Assembly (NCBI GenBank): GCA_020637595.1
Contig: JACKKE010000015.1
Span: forward strand, 16,704 to 80,703
DNA: 64,000 nt
Direction: 5' to 3'
Origin: Rhodobacter sp.
Lineage (GTDB): Bacteria; Pseudomonadota; Alphaproteobacteria; Rhodobacterales; Rhodobacteraceae
The notes beneath the pieces were generated by a model. The model ran no database searches. It was not told where the DNA came from and worked only from the letters and a program-made list of their open reading frames with translations. Below are positions 1 to 9,042 of the stretch, one piece after another. The position numbers were made by a program, and so were the translations under genes. Each line of letters begins with the position of its first letter. The stretch's first letter is position 1.

Positions 1-398
1 GTCACGCTTTTCACCTCGACCAGCGTGCCGTCGCCCAGCACGAAATCGACGCGGCTGTTGGTGCCCATCTTCACCTCGGCCCGGAACGCGCCGGCGGACA
101 GCCCGGGAACGGCGTCGGCGCGCAGCGCCTCGGCCACCACGCGGTTGGCGATCGCGGTGTCGACCACCGCCAGCCCGCCGCCGGTCTCGACCAGTTTCCA
201 GGCCCAGCGCAGTTTGCGTTTCGGGTCGTCGTTGCCCTCGATCCAGCAGACCGACCCCGGCGCGGCCATCCCCAGCATCGAGCCCGGATTGGCGCAATGG
301 GCGGTGACCTCGGTGCCGTCCTCCAGCGCGAGGTCCGAGAGAAAGCGTTTATAGCGCCGGATCAGGCGCGCGCGGATCAGAGGGCGGGAAAACTCCAT
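1..398 (-). CDS. sfsA: Sugar fermentation stimulation protein SfsA (3' end cut by window edge)
   Basis: The minus strand reads from ATG at 396-398 off the left edge, giving the first ~132 residues of a protein that is about 230 residues long in the family. The N-terminus (MEFSRPLIRARLIRRYKRFL), the HCANPGSMLG segment and the PKRKLRWAWKLVE segment are the usual SfsA signatures, followed by a VDFVLGDG/VEVKS nuclease-like core. SfsA proteins are nucleic-acid-binding or nuclease-like proteins first linked to maltose metabolism in E. coli; the exact role here is unknown. It is divergent from the gene starting at 514, sharing a ~115 bp intergenic region. Confidence 0.9.
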   Translation of the reverse strand, partial: MEFSRPLIRARLIRRYKRFLSDLALEDGTEVTAHCANPGSMLGMAAPGSVCWIEGNDDPKRKLRWAWKLVETGGGLAVVDTAIANRVVAEALRADAVPGLSAGAFRAEVKMGTNSRVDFVLGDGTLVEVKSV

Positions 399-513
399 GC
401 GCCGGTGTATCGCGCCAGGGCGCGATTGAAAACGCCCGCGACGGCCATTGCGCCTTGCAACATGGCGGTATCACGCTAGTCTCGGTGGGCTGCTGGAGAT
501 CGGGGGATTATTC

Positions 514-1938
514 GTGGCTCATTACCGTCGCCTTACCGGCGCGGCGCTGATTGCGGCGCTGTGCCTCGGAACCCATTCGGCCCAGGCACAGGGGTTCGAG
601 GTCGAAACCGGCATCGACGTGTTTGCCGACCCCAACACCCGGATCGAGGGGCTGCACCGGCTTTATGTCGGCCACCGCGTCTCGCCGCATTTCAGTTTTG
701 GTCAGAGTATCTATTCCTCGGCGCTGGGCGATGCGGGTGGCGCATTCTTCTGGGGCTTCGAAGGCGTTGCGCATATCCCGTTGAGCCAGCGCCTGTCGCT
801 GGGTCTTTCGGGCTTTGTCGGCGGCGGTGGCGGTGCGGCGCAGGTGGTGGGCGACGGCACGATGCTGCGCGCCGGCCTGTCGCTGGATTACCGTCTGTCG
901 CAGGCCTGGGATCTGCAGCTGACCTCGTCCTGGATCCGCATTGCCGGCGCGCCGATCGACGACCCGGCCTTTGGCCTGGGCCTGCGCTATCGCTTTGGCG
1001 GCACCGACACGGCGCCCGGGTCCACGCCCGAGTTCGACGACCTCGCAGCGGTGGCGATGCAGCTGCTCCCGGCCTCAGGCGTGCGTGCGCGGTCGGGCGG
1101 CCGGCAGGGCTCGGTCTCCTTGGTCGGGGTGCGCGCGCAGTTCGATGTGAACGAACGCACGCAGCTGTCCTTCAGCGCGGCAGGGGCTGCCCGCGGCGCA
1201 CAGGGCTATATGCAGATCATGGGCGGCGCGCGCCGGACCTTCGCGATGAACCGCCTGTCCTTCTTTGTCGAAGGGCGTGCGGGCTTTGCCGGTGGTGGCG
1301 ACGTCGATACCGGGGCGGGAATGCTGGTGGGTGCATCGGCGGGTGTCAGCCTCCAGGTCAGCCACCGCTTCGATGTCGAACTGGCCTTTGGCGGGATGAC
1401 CGCGCTCGACGGCGATTTCCGTGCCGGCAGCGTGTCGCTGTCGCTGGTGCGCTCGTTCGACCGCGCGCGCGCGGGCGGTGGCGGCGAACGCTGGGCCTTC
1501 AGCACCGGACTGTCGGCGCAAACGGCGGATGCCTCGTTCTACCTCAACCCGGTCGGGCGCGACGATTATGTCGCGATGCAGGAAACCTCGCTGGACTACT
1601 TCGTCGGCCGGCGCATCTATCTGACCGGCAATGCCCAGACCACGGTCGCGGGCGGCGTGTCGGGCTATGCGCTGGGCCTCGTCGGCCTGGGGTATGAGAT
1701 GCCGCTGGGCGACCGCTGGTCGCTCTCGGTCGAGGGGTTGCTGGGCGCGGCAGGCGGTGGCGGCGTGAATACCGCGGGCGGCATCGTTGCCGGTCTGCGC
1801 GCCGAGGTGGATTACCGCGTCGGCGATGCCTGGCGGCTGTCGATGGGGCTGGGCCAACTGGCCTCGGTGCGCAGCGGCGGCATGAGCCCGACCACCGTGA
1901 CCCTGGGCGTCAAGATTCCCTTTACCACGCATCGCTAA
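514..1938 (+). CDS. Secreted glycine-rich beta-barrel-like protein with three internal repeats
   Basis: I place the start at GTG 514, because it is preceded by GGAG and gives a clear signal peptide (a short basic start, then TGAALIAALCLGTHSAQA). An upstream in-frame ATG at 448 would put 22 extra residues before it. The mature ~450 residues alternate polar and hydrophobic residues, as in outer-membrane beta-barrels, and end in a strand with a penultimate aromatic region (KIPFTTHR). Three similar modules of ~130-150 residues each contain a 'strand-LS-x-G-GxxGGGGG-strand-xYR' unit, near residues 85-125, 255-300 and 395-440. No family is recognised. It could be an exported barrel or surface protein; the function is unknown. 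Confidence 0.72.
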   Translation: MAHYRRLTGAALIAALCLGTHSAQAQGFEVETGIDVFADPNTRIEGLHRLYVGHRVSPHFSFGQSIYSSALGDAGGAFFWGFEGVAHIPLSQRLSLGLSGFVGGGGGAAQVVGDGTMLRAGLSLDYRLSQAWDLQLTSSWIRIAGAPIDDPAFGLGLRYRFGGTDTAPGSTPEFDDLAAVAMQLLPASGVRARSGGRQGSVSLVGVRAQFDVNERTQLSFSAAGAARGAQGYMQIMGGARRTFAMNRLSFFVEGRAGFAGGGDVDTGAGMLVGASAGVSLQVSHRFDVELAFGGMTALDGDFRAGSVSLSLVRSFDRARAGGGGERWAFSTGLSAQTADASFYLNPVGRDDYVAMQETSLDYFVGRRIYLTGNAQTTVAGGVSGYALGLVGLGYEMPLGDRWSLSVEGLLGAAGGGGVNTAGGIVAGLRAEVDYRVGDAWRLSMGLGQLASVRSGGMSPTTVTLGVKIPFTTHR

Positions 1939-1999
1939 GGGCATGATTGGAAACCCTGCGCGGCTGCGCTAACCTCGCGCCATAGAGCGAGAGGAACCC

Positions 2000-2725
2000 A
2001 TGTCCAACCCCACCGCAGCCATGCTCGTCATCGGTGACGAGATCCTGTCCGGCCGCACCCGCGATTCGAACATGCATCACCTGGCCAAGGAACTGACCGG
2101 CCGCGGCATTCGCCTGCTCGAGGCCCGCGTGGTGGCCGACGACCACGCCGCCATCGTCGCCGCGGTCCGGGCGTTGAGCGCAGCGCATGACCATGTGTTC
2201 ACTTCGGGCGGCATTGGCCCGACGCATGACGACATCACCGCCGATGCCGTGGCCGAGGCGATGGGCGCAACCATCGACGTGCGCGAGGATGCGCGCGCCC
2301 TGCTGGTTGCCCATTACCAGCGCACCGGGCTGGAGCTGAACGCGATGCGCCTGCGGATGGCCCGCATCCCCAAGGGCGCCACGCTGATCGACAACCCGAT
2401 TTCGGCCGCGCCCGGGTTCTCGCTGGGCAACGTGCACGTCATGGCCGGGGTGCCCGCGATCTTCGAGACAATGCTGGCCAGCCTTCTGCCGACCCTCTCG
2501 GGCGGCGAGCCGCTCCTCAGCCAGATGATCGACGTGCAGCGCGGCGAGGGCGAGATCGCCGAGGCGCTGGCCGAACTGGCCGCCCGCTATGGCGACCTCA
2601 GCTTTGGCTCCTACCCCTGGACGCGCAACGGCGTCTACGGCACGCAACTGGTGGTGCGCGGCACCAATGCGGCGCGGATCGACGCGGCGATGGTCGAGCT
2701 GGCGCAGATCGCGGGGGCCGCATGA
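2000..2725 (+). CDS. Molybdopterin-binding (MoaB/Mog-like) domain protein, CinA N-terminal type
   Basis: This 241-residue protein begins with VIGDEILSGRTRDSN and carries TSGGIGPTHDD near residue 70, the hallmark of the CinA N-terminal/MoaB-Mog fold. It stops before the C-terminal deamidase (PncC) domain found in full-length CinA (~410 residues). It is therefore the stand-alone type often called a competence/damage-inducible protein A homologue. A good GAGAGGA ribosome-binding site precedes ATG 2000. Its stop overlaps the next start (ATGA at 2722), so it is translationally coupled to the GNAT gene. The substrate is not known for this short form. Confidence 0.85.
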   Translation: MSNPTAAMLVIGDEILSGRTRDSNMHHLAKELTGRGIRLLEARVVADDHAAIVAAVRALSAAHDHVFTSGGIGPTHDDITADAVAEAMGATIDVREDARALLVAHYQRTGLELNAMRLRMARIPKGATLIDNPISAAPGFSLGNVHVMAGVPAIFETMLASLLPTLSGGEPLLSQMIDVQRGEGEIAEALAELAARYGDLSFGSYPWTRNGVYGTQLVVRGTNAARIDAAMVELAQIAGAA

Positions 2726-3423
2726 GCACCGACGCCCTGTTTTCCGCACTCGAGGCCACCTGGCCCCCGGTCTCCAGCCGCAGGGTCGGCCCCTTCCGCC
2801 TGCGCGAGGGTGCCGGCGGCGGCAAGCGTGTGTCGGCGGCGGTGCTCGACGGCGCCTTTTCCGAACCCGCCCTCGACGCCGCCGAGGCCGCCGGCGCCAG
2901 GCTCTTTCAATTGCGCGGCGAGGACGATGCGGCGCTGGATGCGGCGCTGGATGCGCGCGGCTACCGGGTCGTCGATCCGACACTGCTCTATGTCGCGCCG
3001 ATTGAGACCGTGGCCGTGAAACCGCGCCCGGTGTCCTTGCTGGGCACCTGGCCGCCGCTGGCGATCCAGCGGCAGATCTGGGCGGATGGGGGCATCGGCC
3101 CCGAACGTCTGGCGGTGATGGCGCGCGCCAGCGCGCCCAGGAATGCCTTTATCGCCCGGTTTCAGAACCGCGCTGCAGGCAGCGGGTTCATCGCCATCGA
3201 CCAAGGGATCGCGATGCTTCATGCGCTGCATATCGAACCCGAATTCCGCCGCCAGGGCGTCGCCCGCTACATGGTGCAGGGCATGGCGCATTGGGCGCAG
3301 GAGCAAGGTGCCCACACCTTCGCGCTGGCCGTGACGCAGGGTAACGCCCCGGCCCGCGCCCTTTACAGCGCCTTGGGTATGACCGAGGCTGGGGCTTACC
3401 ACTATCGCGAGAAAACGACATGA
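2722..3423 (+). CDS. GNAT family N-acetyltransferase
   Basis: This 233-residue protein has an acetyl-CoA-binding motif A of the form RRQGVARYMVQGMAHWA (near residues 172-190) and a C-terminal N-x-PARALYSALGMTE segment, both standard for GNAT enzymes. The N-terminal ~100 residues are less conserved and may hold the acceptor-binding half of a double GNAT fold. The acceptor cannot be read from sequence. It overlaps both neighbours by ATGA junctions (2722 and 3420), forming one operon with the CinA-like and AhpD-like genes. Confidence 0.88.
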   Translation: MSTDALFSALEATWPPVSSRRVGPFRLREGAGGGKRVSAAVLDGAFSEPALDAAEAAGARLFQLRGEDDAALDAALDARGYRVVDPTLLYVAPIETVAVKPRPVSLLGTWPPLAIQRQIWADGGIGPERLAVMARASAPRNAFIARFQNRAAGSGFIAIDQGIAMLHALHIEPEFRRQGVARYMVQGMAHWAQEQGAHTFALAVTQGNAPARALYSALGMTEAGAYHYREKTT

Positions 3424-3983
3424 CCAGGATTTCCGCCCTCGACCTGCCGATGGTCGACCCGCTGCCCGAAGCCACGCAGAAATACTTCGACATCTGCACC
3501 GAAAAGCTGGGCATGGTGCCGAACGTGCTGCAGATGTATGCCTTTGACATTGCCAAGCTGAACGCCTTCACGGCGATGTATAACGACTTGATGCTGGGCG
3601 CCTCGGGCCTGTCGAAACTGGAACGCGAGATGATCGCGGTGGTGGTCTCGTCGCTCAACCGCTGCTGGTATTGCCAGGTCGCGCATGGCGCGGCGGTGCG
3701 GCAGCTCTCGGGCAATCCGGCGCTGGGCGAGGCGATGGTGATGAACTGGCGCTATGCCCATCTCGACGCGCGCCAGACGGCGATGCTGAACTTTGCCGAA
3801 AAGATCACCAAGGCCTCGGGCGAGATCGTCGAATCCGACCGCCAGGCACTGCGCGACGTGGGCTTTACCGACCGCGACATCTTCGACATCGCCTCGACCG
3901 CGGCCTTCTTCAACATGTCGAACCGTGTCGCCTCGGCCACCGGGCAGGAACCGAACCCGGAATACCACGCCCAGGCGCGCTGA
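3420..3983 (+). CDS. AhpD-like peroxidase-related (carboxymuconolactone decarboxylase family) enzyme
   Basis: This 187-residue protein has the redox motif CWYCQVAHG near residues 82-90, the CxxC-x3-H of AhpD-like alkylhydroperoxidase proteins. It also has the usual helical context (LSKLEREMIAVVVSSLN before it, DARQTAMLNFAEKIT after it). Family members reduce peroxides or act as thiol-dependent antioxidant partners in the cytoplasm. It is the last gene of the three-gene operon starting at 2000. Its exact physiological reductant is unknown. Confidence 0.9.
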   Translation: MTRISALDLPMVDPLPEATQKYFDICTEKLGMVPNVLQMYAFDIAKLNAFTAMYNDLMLGASGLSKLEREMIAVVVSSLNRCWYCQVAHGAAVRQLSGNPALGEAMVMNWRYAHLDARQTAMLNFAEKITKASGEIVESDRQALRDVGFTDRDIFDIASTAAFFNMSNRVASATGQEPNPEYHAQAR

Positions 3984-4040
3984 CCGGCGCAATCGGGATC
4001 TTGACGGCGCTGTTGAACTGAACAAGTTAACGGTCGCCCT

Positions 4041-4106
4041 TTCATCTTGCTGAAAATACGCCGGGGGGAGTCGCGCGCAGCGCGGCGGGGGGCAGCGCCC
4101 CCCTCC
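4041..4106 (-). repeat. Dispersed Rhodobacterales-type intergenic repeat, copy A
   Basis: Read on the minus strand, this stretch has a GC-rich hairpin (GGGGGGCGCTGCCCCCC), then GCGCGACTCCCCCCGG, then CGTATTTTCAGCAAGATGA. The same order of elements recurs near 21998-22055, 43236-43299 and, degenerately, 24224-24248. It lies directly after the AhpD-like gene and upstream of the MFS gene. It is non-coding. It may be a REP-like element or transcription-ending structure; this is inference from the repeated occurrence. Confidence 0.7.
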
Positions 4107-4127
4107 CGGCTGTCACGAGTGCTCCGC

Positions 4128-5369
4128 ATGACGCAAAAAGCCCCGCTCGTCACCCCTGTCCTGATCGGCGGGTGCATTGTCATTATGATCGGATTCGCCA
4201 TCCGCGCCTCGTTCGGGGTGTTCCAGATTCCGATCGGCAGCGAATTCGGCTGGCCGCGGGCCGAGTTCTCGCTGGCGATCGCCATCCAGAACCTCGCCTG
4301 GGGGATCGGTCAGCCGCTGTTCGGGGCGCTGGCAGAACGCTTTGGCGACCGCAAGGCGATCGTGACGGGTGCGCTGTTCTATGCGGCAGGTCTGGTGCTG
4401 TCGTCCTTTGCGGTGACCCCCGGTGCGCATCAGCTGCTGGAAATCCTGGTGGGCTTCGGCATCGCCGGGACCGGGTTCGGCGTGATCCTGGCGGTGGTCG
4501 GGCGCGCGGCGTCCGACGAGAACCGCAGTCTGACGCTGGGCATTGCCACCGCCGCCGGCTCGGCCGGGCAGGTGATCGGCGCGCCGATCGCTGAACTGCT
4601 GCTGTCGCATTACCCGTGGCAGACCGTGTTCCTGATCTTCGCCGCCGTGGTGCTGCTCTCGCTTCTGGCGTTGCCGATGATGCGGACCGAGAAACTGGCC
4701 ACCCGCGCCGAGCTGGAGCAGTCGTTGGGTCAGGCGCTGAAGCAAGCGTTCCGCGACCCCTCCTATACATTGATCTTCCTCGGCTTCTTTTCCTGCGGTT
4801 ATCAGCTGGCCTTCATCACCGCGCATTTCCCGGCGATGGTGACCGAGATGTGCGGCACCCCCGCCGCCGACGGCATGCTGGCGGCGCTGGGCATCACCAC
4901 CACCTCGGCGCTGGGTGCCGCGGCGATTGCAGTGATCGGGCTGGCCAACATCGTCGGCACCATCACCGCCGCCTGGGCCGGCAAACGCTGGCCGCGCAAG
5001 TATCTGCTGGCGCTGATCTATCTGGGCCGCACCATCGCTGCGGGTCTGTTCATCCTGATGCCGATCACGCCGGCCTCGGTGCTGCTGTTCTCGCTGGCGA
5101 TGGGGGCGATGTGGCTGGCGACGGTGCCGCTGACCTCGGGGCTGATCGCGCATATCTACGGGCTGCGCTACATGGGCACGCTCTATGGCTTTGTGTTCCT
5201 CAGCCACCAGATCGGCGGGTTCCTGGGCGTCTGGCTGGGCGGGCGGCTTTACGATATCTACGGCGATTACACGCTGGTCTGGTGGGTCGGCGTGGGGGTT
5301 GGCGCGTTCTCGGCCATCGTTCACCTGCCGGTGCGCGAGCGCGCGCTGAACACGGTCGTGCCGGCATGA
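4128..5369 (+). CDS. MFS transporter (OFA/monocarboxylate-like)
   Basis: This 413-residue hydrophobic protein has about twelve membrane segments and an MFS-type loop 2-3 motif (GALAERFGDRKAIV near residues 65-80). I chose ATG 4128 because the in-frame extension back to 4047 runs through the dispersed repeat and is basic, not membrane-like. The overall pattern resembles oxalate/formate or monocarboxylate antiporters, but the substrate cannot be assigned. Its stop overlaps the start of the HAD hydrolase gene (ATGA at 5366), so the two are coupled. A glycolate-type substrate would fit the phosphoglycolate phosphatase neighbour, but that is speculative. Confidence 0.85.
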   Translation: MTQKAPLVTPVLIGGCIVIMIGFAIRASFGVFQIPIGSEFGWPRAEFSLAIAIQNLAWGIGQPLFGALAERFGDRKAIVTGALFYAAGLVLSSFAVTPGAHQLLEILVGFGIAGTGFGVILAVVGRAASDENRSLTLGIATAAGSAGQVIGAPIAELLLSHYPWQTVFLIFAAVVLLSLLALPMMRTEKLATRAELEQSLGQALKQAFRDPSYTLIFLGFFSCGYQLAFITAHFPAMVTEMCGTPAADGMLAALGITTTSALGAAAIAVIGLANIVGTITAAWAGKRWPRKYLLALIYLGRTIAAGLFILMPITPASVLLFSLAMGAMWLATVPLTSGLIAHIYGLRYMGTLYGFVFLSHQIGGFLGVWLGGRLYDIYGDYTLVWWVGVGVGAFSAIVHLPVRERALNTVVPA

Positions 5370-6016
5370 TCGCGATCTTCGACCTCGACGGCACGCTGAT
5401 CGACAGCGCGCCGGATATCCACGCCTCGGGCAACACCGTTCTGGCCGCCGAGGGGTTGGACAGTGTGACCTATGAACAGACCCGCAGCTTTATCGGCAAT
5501 GGCGCGCGGGTGTTCATCGAACGGCTGGAGCGCGCCAGCGCCGGCGGCAACGAGCCGCAGCGCACGAACCGCATGCGCCGCCATTTCGCCGCCGTTTATG
5601 AACGCGCGCATGCGCTGACCACGGTCTATCCCGGCGTCCCCGAGGCCCTGGCCGCGCTGCGCGCCGAGGGCTGGCGGCTGGGCCTGTGCACCAACAAGCC
5701 GATTGCGCCGACCCGGGCGGTGCTGGCCCATCTGCGCTGGACCGGGCTTTTCGATACAGTGATCGGCGGCGACAGCCTGCCGGTGATGAAGCCTGATCCC
5801 GCCCCCTTGCGCGCGGTGATCGCGGCGCTGGGTCCGGGTCCGCTGGTCTATGTCGGCGACAGCGAGACCGACGCGGCCACCGCGCAGGCGGCCGAGGTGC
5901 CCTTTGCGTTGTTCACGCAGGGCTATCGCAAATCGCCGCCGGATCAGATCCCGCACAGCGCGACCTTCGACCACTGGGACGCCCTGCCGGCTTTGGCCCG
6001 CAACCTCGCGCGCTGA
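5366..6016 (+). CDS. gph: HAD-family hydrolase, phosphoglycolate phosphatase type
   Basis: The protein is 216 residues long. Motif I is FDLDGTLIDSAPD at residues 4-16 (catalytic Asp pair). Motif II is LCTNKP near residue 108. The Lys motif is in PVMKPDP, and motif III is VGDSETDA near residue 160. This arrangement is typical of Gph, which dephosphorylates 2-phosphoglycolate in the cytoplasm; other HAD phosphatases look similar, so the substrate is inferred. It starts inside the MFS stop codon and ends 5 bp before the convergent glycosyltransferase stop at 6022. Confidence 0.85.
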   Translation: MIAIFDLDGTLIDSAPDIHASGNTVLAAEGLDSVTYEQTRSFIGNGARVFIERLERASAGGNEPQRTNRMRRHFAAVYERAHALTTVYPGVPEALAALRAEGWRLGLCTNKPIAPTRAVLAHLRWTGLFDTVIGGDSLPVMKPDPAPLRAVIAALGPGPLVYVGDSETDAATAQAAEVPFALFTQGYRKSPPDQIPHSATFDHWDALPALARNLAR

Positions 6017-6021
6017 AGGGG

Positions 6022-7200
6022 TTAATCGACGTCGACCCCGGCGATTTCGCGCAGGTCGGTCATGCGCCGGGCAAACACCGTCTCGAAGGTGTTGGCGCGA
6101 GCAAACTCCACCGCCCGATCCGAGGCCGCGGTCAGCGCCCGGCGGTCGCGATCCAGCCGCTCTATGGCGCGCGCCATCGCGCCGGGGCTGCCCTTGCGCA
6201 CGGTCCAGCCGGCGTTTGAGGCCCGCATCAGCCGCCGCGTCATCGCGTTCGAATAGGCCAGAACCGGCAGCCCGCATCCCAGGGCTTCGACATAGGTGCC
6301 CTGCGGGCTGGGCAGGCGGCGTGGCGACAGGAACAGATCGGCCTCGCGGCGCAGATGCGGCGCAAGACGCACCTCGAACCCCTTGTTCGGGGCGATGGTC
6401 ACCCGGTCCGAAAGACCCAGCGCCGCGACTCCCTGATGCAGGCGGTCCTCCAACGGGCCGGACCCGAACAGCTCCAGCCGGAAATCGACGCCGCGCATCG
6501 CCAGTAACTGCGCCACCGGCAGCAGATCGGTGACGCCGGATTCCGGGGTCATCACCCCATACCACGCCAGCCTCAACGGCCCCCTTGCGGCCTGCCGCGC
6601 GGCGCGGGCTTCCTGGTCGGCGCTGCGGGCGATCATCGGCAGGCGGATCCGGTTGTCGAGATAGGCCAGCGCGCGGTCATTCAGCCGACGATAGGCGCGA
6701 TAGGCGGGATACCCGTTGCAATGGATGCCGTCGGCCTCGCGCAAGGCGCGGCGCAGGGCCCGTTCGTGCCGCAGGTTCCACAGCGCCGACTCCAACCGCC
6801 GGCGCACCGGTGCCTGTTGTTCTAGCGCCGCGCCGACCCGACCGCCCAGCGCCTGTTCCACGGTATAGACCAGCTTGCCGAACCGCCCCAGCATCGCCGC
6901 CGGCAGGTCGAAGTGTTTCATGTCGTCGGCGGCGCAATAGACCAGCGCGGTTTCGTCCAGCAGCAATTCGGGCACCGGGGCCCCTTCATCCAGCAGGATC
7001 AGCTCGAACCCCAGCTTGGCGATGGTAAAGCGCATCGGCTCGTCGATTCCGTGCGGCCCGCGCCACATCACGCAGCGCACCGGCCCCGGCCAGAGCTGGC
7101 AATGCAGCTTCATGCCTTCGACGAACTTGACGTCGAGAATCACCTCTCCTCCGGTGTTTTCCAGCACCGGGGCGGGTGAAAGCATCAACAGGGATGACAT
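6022..7200 (-). CDS. Glycosyltransferase, GT-B fold (family 1/4-like)
   Basis: This 392-residue protein starts at ATG 7198-7200. The open frame continues far upstream antisense to the next gene, but homology-like features begin only here. The C-terminal half has LRLAWYGVMTPESG, LELFGSGPLEDRL and YVEALGCGLPVLAYSN, the E-x7-type nucleotide-sugar site of GT4 enzymes. It is divergent from the glycoside-hydrolase-like gene and lies at the edge of the exopolysaccharide block. It probably transfers one sugar to the lipid-linked repeat unit at the inner membrane; donor and acceptor are unknown. Confidence 0.85.
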   Translation of the reverse strand: MSSLLMLSPAPVLENTGGEVILDVKFVEGMKLHCQLWPGPVRCVMWRGPHGIDEPMRFTIAKLGFELILLDEGAPVPELLLDETALVYCAADDMKHFDLPAAMLGRFGKLVYTVEQALGGRVGAALEQQAPVRRRLESALWNLRHERALRRALREADGIHCNGYPAYRAYRRLNDRALAYLDNRIRLPMIARSADQEARAARQAARGPLRLAWYGVMTPESGVTDLLPVAQLLAMRGVDFRLELFGSGPLEDRLHQGVAALGLSDRVTIAPNKGFEVRLAPHLRREADLFLSPRRLPSPQGTYVEALGCGLPVLAYSNAMTRRLMRASNAGWTVRKGSPGAMARAIERLDRDRRALTAASDRAVEFARANTFETVFARRMTDLREIAGVDVD

Positions 7201-7311
7201 GACGTAAACAGTTCCAAACCGGGCAATCGACCTTGCACGAGAAAACAGTGGATTGTCGGTGGAAGTCCATCCAAAATCGGGCAAACAGGCGAAAACAACG
7301 GAAAAACACGG

Positions 7312-9042
7312 GTGAGCATGAGTATTCGGGCAGCTTCCCGGCGGATCGGCGAATGGATCGTGGCGGCGCTGTTGCTGGCTATGACCGTCTGTCTGGCGCT
7401 GCCGGCGGCGGCGCAGGTCGACGTTTCCCCGCGCGAGGGACGGCGCGCGCTGGTGCTGAACCTGGCCGAGGTCGTCGGCTGGTCGACCGAGCTGCCGTTT
7501 ATCGACGTGATGCACAACGCCACCCGCTGGGTCGGGCATCTGCCGAACCAGTGGGGCGGCATGGATGAGGCGGCGCTGGCGGCCGCCGGCGCACTGGACG
7601 CCGAGGGCTGGGTGGTCTCGGTGCCGCGCACGGTGCGGCGGATCTCGACTTCGGTTCTGGTCGACCTGCCGGCCGGCATGACCTCGGCCGCCGGGCGCTG
7701 GCATGCCCGCTGGGAGGGCAGCGCCTATCCCGGGTTCACCGGCGCCGCACGCAATGTCCGCTATGGTGATCACAGCGCCAGCTTTGATTTCACCCCGGGG
7801 CAGGGCGGCGTGATCATCGAGTTCAACCGCGGCACGATGCGCAACCTGTCGATCGTGCACGAACGCCATCTGGCGGTGTTCGAGGCCGGCGCGGTGTTCA
7901 ACCCCGACTGGCTGGCGCGGGTGGGCGATGCCGAGGCGTTCCGCTTCATGGACTGGATGCTGACCAACAATTCCGAGGTCAGCCATTGGGAAGACCGTGC
8001 GCAGGTCAGCGACTACAGCTGGGCGCGCCGGGGCGTGCCGCTGGAAATCATGTTGCAGCTGGCAAACGAGACCGGGGCCGAGCCTTGGTTCACCCTGCCG
8101 CATCTGGCCGATGACGACTATGTCCGTGCCTTTGCCGAGATGGTCCACACGGGCCTGCGCCGCGATCTGCGCGCCTGGTTCGAATTTTCGAACGAGGTCT
8201 GGAACTGGTCCTTTGCCCAGGCCGACTGGGCCGAGCAGAACGCCCGCAGTCGCTGGAACCGTGACTGGGCCTGGGTGCAGTTCGCCGCTGTGCGCGCGGC
8301 CGAGGTGATGCGCGTCATCGACACCGTCTATGCCGGGGACGAGGATCGTCGGGTGCGGGTGCTGGGCCTGTTCACCGCCTGGCTGGGGCTGGAACACGAT
8401 ATGCTCGAGGCGCCGGATTTCATTGCCGAGGACCGTCTGAACCGTCCCCCGCATGAGTTTTTCGACGCGCTGGCCGTCACCGGCTATTTCAACGCCGAAT
8501 TCCTGGCCGAAGAGCGCCAGCCGATGATCCGGGGCTGGCTGGAACAAAGCCGCGCCGAGGCCGAGGCAGCCGCCGATGCGCAGGGCCTGACTGGCGACGC
8601 CCGCGCCGCCTGGATCGCCGCGCATCGCTTTGATCGGGCGATGGACATGGCGGCGCAGGAACTGCTGGACGGGTCGGTGTCGGGCAGCGCCGAGAATTCG
8701 GTCCGCGACCTGCTGGACCGGGTGCTGGTGCATCATGCCGCCGTGGCCGAGGCCTATGGCAAGGCGCTGGTAATGTATGAGGGCGGCACCCATGTGCTGG
8801 CCCGCCCCGAGGATCACGACAACGCAGATCTGGTCGCCTTCTTCACCGCGTTGAACTACAGCCCGCAGATGGGCGATCTGTATCGCGCGCTGATCGCTGG
8901 CTGGCAGGCGCTGACGCCGGCGCCCTTCACGGCGTATATGGATATCGGTCAACCCTCGAACTGGGGGGCCTGGGGGCATTTGCGGCACCTCGACGACCAG
9001 AACCCGCGCTGGGACGCGCTGATGGAGGCCACCGCCCGATGA
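7312..9042 (+). CDS. Secreted glycoside-hydrolase-like protein of the exopolysaccharide locus
   Basis: This ~576-residue protein has a signal peptide (IVAALLLAMTVCLALPAAAQ). The start is GTG 7312, with ATG 7318 a possible alternative. A clan-A (TIM barrel) layout is suggested by WFEFSNEVWNWS (acid/base Glu near residue 295) and VMYEGGTH (possible nucleophile Glu near residue 490), about 195 residues apart. An N-terminal beta-rich domain precedes the barrel. It overlaps the following GT2 gene (ATGA at 9039). It may trim or release the polymer in the periplasm. No specific GH family is assigned. Confidence 0.75.
   Translation: MSMSIRAASRRIGEWIVAALLLAMTVCLALPAAAQVDVSPREGRRALVLNLAEVVGWSTELPFIDVMHNATRWVGHLPNQWGGMDEAALAAAGALDAEGWVVSVPRTVRRISTSVLVDLPAGMTSAAGRWHARWEGSAYPGFTGAARNVRYGDHSASFDFTPGQGGVIIEFNRGTMRNLSIVHERHLAVFEAGAVFNPDWLARVGDAEAFRFMDWMLTNNSEVSHWEDRAQVSDYSWARRGVPLEIMLQLANETGAEPWFTLPHLADDDYVRAFAEMVHTGLRRDLRAWFEFSNEVWNWSFAQADWAEQNARSRWNRDWAWVQFAAVRAAEVMRVIDTVYAGDEDRRVRVLGLFTAWLGLEHDMLEAPDFIAEDRLNRPPHEFFDALAVTGYFNAEFLAEERQPMIRGWLEQSRAEAEAAADAQGLTGDARAAWIAAHRFDRAMDMAAQELLDGSVSGSAENSVRDLLDRVLVHHAAVAEAYGKALVMYEGGTHVLARPEDHDNADLVAFFTALNYSPQMGDLYRALIAGWQALTPAPFTAYMDIGQPSNWGAWGHLRHLDDQNPRWDALMEATAR

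Noticed and set aside
7201..8988. Very long open frame on the minus strand extending the glycosyltransferase by ~596 codons
   Set aside because: It is antisense to the glycoside-hydrolase-like gene, which has a signal peptide and clear motifs; the added protein shows no domain and is a high-G+C shadow. The glycosyltransferase start is at 7200.
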